A DNA stretch of 64,000 nucleotides from Aeromonas caviae (lineage in GTDB: Bacteria > Pseudomonadota > Gammaproteobacteria > Enterobacterales > Aeromonadaceae): assembly GCF_000819785.1 (NCBI RefSeq), contig NZ_CDBK01000034.1:1-64000 (forward strand). The letters run 5' to 3'. The notes beneath the pieces were generated by a model. That model saw only the letters and a program-made list of their open reading frames with translations, made no database searches and was not told where the DNA came from. Position numbers and translations under genes: made by a program. Position 1 is the first letter of the stretch; the number at the start of each line of letters is the position of its first letter. Below, in pieces: positions 59,519 through 64,000 of this stretch.

Positions 59519-59623
59519 CAGCTCGCACAAACCCTTGGACAACTCGTTTATGCGGGGATCCGGCGGGCCAACATACTGGATAAATAAAGTAAAACCCTTT
59601 AAAATCATTTAGATATGTTGAAT

Positions 59624-59652
59624 TTGGCCATCCATGTCTCCCTGTGTATAGT
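59624..59652 (+). promoter_or_regulatory. Promoter of mutH
   Basis: TTGGCC (59624-59629) and TATAGT (59647-59652) are 17 bp apart, 80 bp before the mutH start. A GATC site follows at 59661-59664, inside the likely 5' leader. Confidence 0.6.
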
Positions 59653-59732
59653 CGGGCGAGGATCGGTTATAAAATCAGCGATACCATGCAAGGATCCGTA
59701 TTGCGATGTCTATTATCTCCAGAGGAGCCCTC

Positions 59733-60407
59733 ATGCCTGCCAATCCCCAGTCAGAACAAGAGCTGCTCAGTCGAGCCTACGCCATGGCTGGCTTCACTCT
59801 GGCCCAGCTTGCCGCAACGGCGGGCATCCCCGTACCACGGGATCTCAGGCGTGACAAGGGCTGGACAGGGCAGTTGATCGAGTGGCAGCTGGGGGCCAGT
59901 GCAGGTAGCCGTCCCGAGCAGGATTTTCCGGATCTCGGTATCGAGCTCAAGACGATCCCCGTCGATCCTCAAGGGCGCCCGCTGGAAACCACCTTTGTCT
60001 GCGTGGCCCCCCTCATCGGGGTCAGCGGCCAGCGCTGGGAGGAGTCGAACGTGCGCAACAAGCTGTCGCGGGTGCTCTGGATCCCGGTGGAAGGCAGCCG
60101 CGACATCCCTGTCGGCGACCGTCGCGTCGGCATGCCGCTGCTGTGGAGCCCGAATGAAGAGGAAGAAGGACTGCTGCGCCAGGACTGGGAAGAGCTGATG
60201 GACATGATAGTGCTGGGGGAAGTGGAGCAGATCAGCGCCCGCCACGGCCAGGTATTGCAGCTGCGCCCCAAGGCGGCCAACAGCAAGGCGCTGACCCGCG
60301 CCATCGGCCGCAATGGCCAACCCATCATGACGCTACCACGGGGCTTCTACCTCAAGATCGAGTTCACCCATCAGCTCCTGCAGCGCCATTTTGCCCTCCC
60401 CCTTTGA
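59733..60407 (+). CDS. mutH: DNA mismatch repair endonuclease MutH
   Basis: MutH nicks the unmethylated strand at hemimethylated GATC sites when activated by MutS/MutL. The 224-residue protein has the endonuclease motif [12 protein letters not shown], containing the catalytic Asp, Glu and Lys, and matches E. coli MutH along its length ([38 protein letters not shown]). ATG 59733 has GAGGAG upstream; an earlier ATG (59706) is less likely. Presence of mutH implies Dam methylation in this organism. Confidence 0.97.
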   Translation: MPANPQSEQELLSRAYAMAGFTLAQLAATAGIPVPRDLRRDKGWTGQLIEWQLGASAGSRPEQDFPDLGIELKTIPVDPQGRPLETTFVCVAPLIGVSGQRWEESNVRNKLSRVLWIPVEGSRDIPVGDRRVGMPLLWSPNEEEEGLLRQDWEELMDMIVLGEVEQISARHGQVLQLRPKAANSKALTRAIGRNGQPIMTLPRGFYLKIEFTHQLLQRHFALPL

Positions 60408-60490
60408 TCCTGTTTATCAACATCCTTGTCATAAAGTGATATAAAAATAACCAGCACTACTTTCTTCGCAGCCAGTGACAAGGAGTCCAT

Positions 60491-60820
60491 ATGCCGATCA
60501 ACAAGCAATTCCTCAAATCCCGTCCCGAGGTCAAGGTGACCTTTGCCGTCGAAAAGGAGGCCGCCGGTGATGCCGAGCAGGTCTTGCTGCTGGGTGAATT
60601 CAGCCAGTGGCAGCCCATTGAACTGAAGAGGATGAAAAACGGGGAGTTCAAGGCGACACTCAACCTGCCGACCGATGGCCCCAGCCATTTCGAGTATTGC
60701 TATCAGCTAGTGCAACCCGATGGTGAAACTCTTTATGACAACGACTGGGAGGCGGACGACTACGTGCCTGGCCCCTTCGGGCGTGACAACTCTGTGGTGC
60801 GGGTCAGCCAGCCCGGTTGA
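60491..60820 (+). CDS. Small CBM48/isoamylase early-set domain protein
   Basis: A 109-residue soluble protein made of one immunoglobulin-like domain of the CBM48/isoamylase N-terminal (early-set) type. LLGEFSQWQPIELKRMKNGEF followed by YQLVQPDG and NDWEADDYV matches the glycogen-binding pattern. No catalytic domain is attached. It may bind glycogen or a partner protein. AAGGAG lies six bases before the ATG. It stands alone between mutH and a terminator. Confidence 0.82.
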   Translation: MPINKQFLKSRPEVKVTFAVEKEAAGDAEQVLLLGEFSQWQPIELKRMKNGEFKATLNLPTDGPSHFEYCYQLVQPDGETLYDNDWEADDYVPGPFGRDNSVVRVSQPG

Positions 60821-60845
60821 GCCAATACCCCGCACACGGATACAA

Positions 60846-60872
60846 AAAAGGCTCGCCATTGGCGAGCCTTTT
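60846..60872. terminator. Bidirectional terminator
   Basis: A 12-bp stem AAAAGGCTCGCC/GGCGAGCCTTTT closes an ATT loop. It separates the CBM48-like gene from convergent rplS. Confidence 0.93.
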
Positions 60873-60922
60873 CACTACCTGTCGAGCTTTTCGCCGACAT
60901 ACCGACACCAATTCGAATCGAA

Positions 60923-61270
60923 TTAGTTGAGCTTCTCTTTGATACGAGCAGCTTTGCCGGACAGGTTGCGCAGGTAGTACAGTTTGGCGCGGCGAACATC
61001 ACCACGACGCTTCAGTTCTACACTGTGGATCAGCGGAGAGTGAGTCTGGAATACACGCTCAACACCTTCGCCGTTGGAGATCTTGCGAACGGTGAAAGCA
61101 GAGTGCAGACCGCGGTTACGCTTGGCAATCACGATGCCTTCGAAAGCCTGCAGACGCTCTTTACCACCTTCTTTAACACGAACTTGAACACGTACGGTGT
61201 CGCCCTGGGCAAAAGCCGGGATGTCGGTACGCAGTTGCTCTTGTTCAAGCTGCTGAATAATCTTGCTCAT
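60923..61270 (-). CDS. rplS: 50S ribosomal protein L19
   Basis: L19 lies at the 30S-50S interface. The 115-residue protein has [20 protein letters not shown], the family signature and [28 protein letters not shown]. It is last of the rpsP-rimM-trmD-rplS operon, as in E. coli. Confidence 0.98.
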
Positions 61271-61302
61271 TGTCTTTCCTTACCTAGGATAAACTGAAAA
61301 CT

Positions 61303-62052
61303 CTACTTAACGCTGTCACGCACTTCGCGGACATACTCGGCAAGAAGTGATTCTTGCTCGTCAGTCAGAGCTAGGTTGTTAATAAGTTCCGGCCTTCTCT
61401 GCCAGGTTCGTCCGAGCGATTGCTTGAGTCGCCAGCGCCGAATCACTTCGTGATTGCCGCTTGTCAGCGCCTCGGGCACCGTCAGCCCATCCAACACCTC
61501 CGGCCGAGTATAGTGGGGATGATCCAGCAGCCCATCCGTGAAGGAGTCCTGCTCGGCACTGGCCTGATCACCCAAGACCCCCGGGACCAGACGCGAAACC
61601 GCATCGATCAGGGTCATGGCAGGCAACTCGCCACCACTTAACACGTAATCTCCGATAGACCACTCTTCGTCGACTTCGGTTTGTATCACGCGCTCATCGA
61701 TACCTTCGTATCGACCGGCGACCAGAATCAGTTTCTGATTCGTCGCCAACTCGGTTACGCCCGCTTGAGTCAGCTTGCGTCCCTGAGGAGAGAGATAGAT
61801 GACTTTCGCCCCGTCTCCCGCCGCTTGCTTGGCTGCATGAATGGCATCACGCAGCGGCTGAACCATCATCAACATCCCGGGCCCACCACCATAAGGACGA
61901 TCATCGACCGTACGGTGTTTGTCGTGGGTGAAGTCCCGAGGGTTCCAGCACTCAATCTGCAGCAGGCCACTCTTGACGGCCCGACCCGTTACCCCGTGCT
62001 CGGTAATGGCTCGGAACATTTCCGGGAAGAGGCTAATGACCCCAATCCACAT
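61303..62052 (-). CDS. trmD: tRNA (guanine-N1)-methyltransferase TrmD
   Basis: TrmD methylates G37 next to the anticodon, preventing +1 frameshifts. The 249-residue SPOUT protein begins [13 protein letters not shown] and has the SAM knot motifs ([31 protein letters not shown]) with the catalytic Asp in [10 protein letters not shown]. It is third in the operon. Confidence 0.98.
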   Translation of the reverse strand: MWIGVISLFPEMFRAITEHGVTGRAVKSGLLQIECWNPRDFTHDKHRTVDDRPYGGGPGMLMMVQPLRDAIHAAKQAAGDGAKVIYLSPQGRKLTQAGVTELATNQKLILVAGRYEGIDERVIQTEVDEEWSIGDYVLSGGELPAMTLIDAVSRLVPGVLGDQASAEQDSFTDGLLDHPHYTRPEVLDGLTVPEALTSGNHEVIRRWRLKQSLGRTWQRRPELINNLALTDEQESLLAEYVREVRDSVK

Positions 62053-62086
62053 AAGAAACCTCCGGCACCCGTGTTAGCGCGGGAAA

Positions 62087-62608
62087 CTAGAAACCAGGAT
62101 CCCAATCAACTTCGATTGTTCGAGCAGTCAGATCAATATTCTTGATCACCTGCTCTTCCAGGAACGGTATCAACCGCTCCTTTGCACCAAAGGCATCTTT
62201 TACATTGGCCTCAACCACCAACACATCGTTGGAGCCGGTTTCCATCAATTCGGTCACCTTGCCCAGGTCGTATCCCTTAGTGGTTACCACGGTGCAACCA
62301 ATGAGGTCACGCCAGTAGAACTCCCCTTCGGGCAACGCAGGCAACAGATCGGCGGGGACGCCAATCTCGACGTTGGTCAATGCCAGGGCATCCTCACGCA
62401 CATCGATACCATCGAGTTTGCAGATCAGACCCTTGTTGTGACGCTTCCAGGATGACACCCGGATTTCACGCCACGCCCCGTTCTGATTGATCAGCCAGGG
62501 GTTGTAATCGAAAATCGCTTCGGCAACATCGGTGAAGGAGTTCACTTTAAGCCAGCCCTTGATTCCGTAAACGGTCCCCAGGGTGCCCAGAACTACAGGT
62601 TTTTCCAC
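62087..62608 (-). CDS. rimM: 16S rRNA processing protein RimM
   Basis: RimM binds S19 and assists 30S head maturation. The 173-residue protein starts [21 protein letters not shown] with the PRC-barrel half near [12 protein letters not shown] and the [15 protein letters not shown] end. It is second in the operon, 24 bp after rpsP. Confidence 0.97.
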   Translation of the reverse strand: MEKPVVLGTLGTVYGIKGWLKVNSFTDVAEAIFDYNPWLINQNGAWREIRVSSWKRHNKGLICKLDGIDVREDALALTNVEIGVPADLLPALPEGEFYWRDLIGCTVVTTKGYDLGKVTELMETGSNDVLVVEANVKDAFGAKERLIPFLEEQVIKNIDLTARTIEVDWDPGF

Positions 62609-62632
62609 CTTAACTCCCTACCGTTTGGCTGA

Positions 62633-62881
62633 TTAAGCAGCTTTGGCAGCGTCTTTGATCAGCTTGGCAACGCGGTCAGAAACAGCGGCACCAGTAGCAA
62701 CCCAATGCTCGATACGAGCCAGGTCCAGGTTCAGCTTTTCAGCGTTACCAGCAGCAACCGGGTTGAAGAAACCGACGCGCTCGATGAAACGACCGTCACG
62801 GGCGTTACGGCTGTCAGCAACTACTACCTGGTAGAACGGACGCTTTTTCGCGCCACCACGTTGTAAACGAATGGTTACCAT
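62633..62881 (-). CDS. rpsP: 30S ribosomal protein S16
   Basis: S16 is an early 30S assembly protein. The 82-residue protein begins [18 protein letters not shown] and contains [20 protein letters not shown]. It is first in the rpsP-rimM-trmD-rplS operon behind the promoter at 62952-62979. Confidence 0.98.
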   Translation of the reverse strand: MVTIRLQRGGAKKRPFYQVVVADSRNARDGRFIERVGFFNPVAAGNAEKLNLDLARIEHWVATGAAVSDRVAKLIKDAAKAA

Positions 62882-62951
62882 ATCGTCCTCATAAACATCT
62901 AATGAACAAGGCCTGCAAATACGCAGACCCTAGCTTAAAATAAGCCGCGTA

Positions 62952-62979
62952 ATTCTACTTGGATTCGTAATAATTGCAA
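62952..62979 (-). promoter_or_regulatory. Promoter of the rpsP operon
   Basis: On the minus strand TTGCAA (62974-62979) and TAGAAT (62952-62957) are 16 bp apart, about 70 bp before rpsP. Confidence 0.7.
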
Positions 62980-63014
62980 CCAAGCCAGCTATTTTTTGCG
63001 CAGGGATTGGCATG

Positions 63015-63040
63015 AAAAAGGCTCACAAGGGTGAGCCTTT
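63015..63040 (-). terminator. ffh terminator
   Basis: The stem AAAGGCTCAC/GTGAGCCTTT has an AAGG loop. On the minus strand it ends in T5 (A's at 63015-63019), 20 bp beyond the ffh stop. Confidence 0.88.
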
Positions 63041-63060
63041 CTGCCTGACCAGCAGGAAAA

Positions 63061-64000
63061 TCAGAACGGACCGCGACCGCCACCACCGAATCCGGGGGGC
63101 AGCATGTTCTTCATCTGGCCCATCATCTTGCGCATGCCGCCCTTGCCGGACATCTTCTTCATCATGCGCTGCATCTCAGTGAACTGCTTGAGCAGCTTGT
63201 TCACATCCTGGACCTGCATGCCGGAGCCCGCAGCGATGCGGCGCTTGCGGGAGCCCTTGATGAGATCGGGATGGGCACGCTCTTTCGGCGTCATGGAGCT
63301 GATGATGGCCTCCATCCGCACGGTGAGCTTGTCATCCATCTGATCCTTGATGTTGTCCGGCAGGCCGGACATGCCGGGCAGCTTGTCGAGCATCCCCATC
63401 ATGCCACCCATGTTGCGCATCTGGGCCAGCTGCTCACGGAAGTCTTCCAGGTCGAAGCCCTTGCCGCTCTTGACCTTGCTGGCCAGCTTGGCCGCCTTCT
63501 CTTTATCGACGTTGCGCTCCACCTCTTCGATGAGAGAGAGCACATCCCCCATGCCGAGGATGCGGGAGGCGAGACGATCCGGATGGAACGGCTCCAGCGC
63601 GTCGGTCTTCTCGCCCATACCGATGAACTTGACCGGCTTGCCGGTGATATGGCGAACCGACAGTGCGGCACCACCGCGGGCATCACCGTCTGCCTTGGTA
63701 AGGATCACACCGGTGAGCGGCAGCGCTTCGTTGAAGGCCTTGGCGGTATTGGCAGCATCCTGGCCTGTCATGGCATCCACCACGAACAGGGTTTCGACCG
63801 GCTTGATGGTGGCGTGCAGATCCTGGATCTCCGCCATCATTTCGCCATCGACGTGCAGACGACCGGCAGTATCGACGATCACCACGTCATAGAACTTCTT
63901 GCGCGCTTGATCGATGGCAGCAGTGGCAATGGCGATCGGTTTCTGGCTGGCATCACTCGGGAAGAAGTCGACACCGATGTCGCCCGCAAGGGTCTCAAGC
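63061..64000 (-). CDS. ffh: Signal recognition particle protein Ffh (3' part)
   Basis: Ffh is the GTPase of the bacterial SRP. Only the C-terminal 312 or so residues are in the window; the frame runs off the right edge, so the start is not visible. It shows GTPase motifs (VDTAGRLHVDGEM, LTKADGDARGG, FIGMGEKTDALEPFHPDR) and the methionine-rich M domain ending MLPPGFGGGGRGPF, which binds 4.5S RNA and signal peptides. It sits upstream of the rpsP operon, as in E. coli. Confidence 0.97.
   Translation of the reverse strand, partial: LETLAGDIGVDFFPSDASQKPIAIATAAIDQARKKFYDVVIVDTAGRLHVDGEMMAEIQDLHATIKPVETLFVVDAMTGQDAANTAKAFNEALPLTGVILTKADGDARGGAALSVRHITGKPVKFIGMGEKTDALEPFHPDRLASRILGMGDVLSLIEEVERNVDKEKAAKLASKVKSGKGFDLEDFREQLAQMRNMGGMMGMLDKLPGMSGLPDNIKDQMDDKLTVRMEAIISSMTPKERAHPDLIKGSRKRRIAAGSGMQVQDVNKLLKQFTEMQRMMKKMSGKGGMRKMMGQMKNMLPPGFGGGGRGPF

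Larger units (their letters stand above)
59002..59732. promoter_or_regulatory. rppH-mutH intergenic region, probable DARS2 (DnaA-reactivating sequence)
   Basis: 731 bp without a credible gene. It holds two perfect DnaA boxes (59381-59389 and 59500-59508), a one-mismatch box (59162-59170, TGTGCATAA), a partial box (59486-59494) and a box-like TGTGTGCAA (59510-59518). Nine GATC sites are present, four of them between 59295 and 59367. An AT-rich tract runs about 59240-59290. In E. coli, DARS2 lies between rppH (nudH) and mutH; the synteny is the same here. Function is inferred from location plus boxes. Confidence 0.75.

Noticed and set aside
59289..59612. A 107-codon ORF in the rppH-mutH gap
   Set aside because: It has no ribosome-binding site and no recognisable motifs, and it crosses the DnaA-box cluster and AT-rich tract. 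It is best read as a chance frame.
59002..59732. Chromosomal replication origin oriC
   Set aside because: DnaA boxes, GATC sites and an AT-rich tract are suggestive, but oriC in this group lies near mnmG/mioC or dnaA, none of which is here. The E. coli synteny points to DARS2.

Overview
The window is a chromosomal segment of a gammaproteobacterium, almost certainly Aeromonas. It is GC-rich (apart from the minor-pilin cluster), has Enterobacterales/Vibrio-like gene order in many blocks, and carries an Aeromonas-type Tap (type IVa) pilus locus with pilY1/tapY1 and tapY2. No insertion sequence, prophage, CRISPR array or tRNA is visible. Nearly all of it is core genome. Identifications rest on recognising protein sequences and motifs by eye; no database search was run.

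Layout. 1-430: tandem promoters (P1, P2) and boxA of an rRNA operon that leaves the window to the left, facing away from rapA. 0.4-4.1 kb: rapA and rluA. 4.1-6.8 kb: a small possibly motility-related protein, a c-di-GMP phosphodiesterase-type GGDEF-EAL protein and a periplasmic oxidoreductase-like partner. 6.9-14.3 kb: groEL/groES behind a sigma-32 promoter, a MATE exporter, fxsA, aspA and dcuA (anaerobic aspartate/fumarate metabolism). 14.4-23.7 kb: gshA, an M16 protease, a YqaA membrane protein, an NADPH:quinone-type reductase, fosA, an unusual membrane/winged-helix-like protein, two small secreted paralogues and fpr. 23.8-24.9 kb: rpsF-rpsR-rplI without the usual priB. 25.1-31.9 kb: mntH with a Fur-like operator, a free-standing AlaX editing enzyme, an ElaA-type acetyltransferase and the rnr-rlmB-Crp-like operon. 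32-36.2 kb: a diguanylate cyclase, luxS, a lytic-transglycosylase-like lipoprotein, and nadE-glnB.

36.4-43.3 kb: the minor pilin cluster. fimT on the plus strand converges on a minus-strand operon pilE-pilV-pilW-pilX-tapY1-tapY2, whose genes overlap or nearly touch. The middle of pilW is strikingly AT-rich. 43.4-50.9 kb: murJ, then the ribF-ileS-lspA-fkpB-ispH operon. 51.0-54.2 kb: rpsT (TTG start), an HlyU-type ArsR regulator, and a nhaA-(small secreted protein)-nhaR operon. 54.5-59.0 kb: rppH-ptsP-lgt-thyA. 59.7-60.8 kb: mutH and a CBM48-like protein. 60.9-64 kb: rpsP-rimM-trmD-rplS and the 3' part of ffh.

The most interesting non-coding piece is the 731-bp rppH-mutH intergenic region. It has two perfect DnaA boxes, several near matches packed into one short cluster, nine GATC sites and an AT-rich tract, at the chromosomal address where E. 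coli carries DARS2, the DnaA-reactivating sequence. I infer that it is the Aeromonas DARS2. Other points worth a second look are the paired small secreted proteins with an LDW...NC-D motif, the four-TM coiled-coil protein with a winged-helix-like tail, the mosaic pilW, and the secreted protein embedded between nhaA and nhaR.
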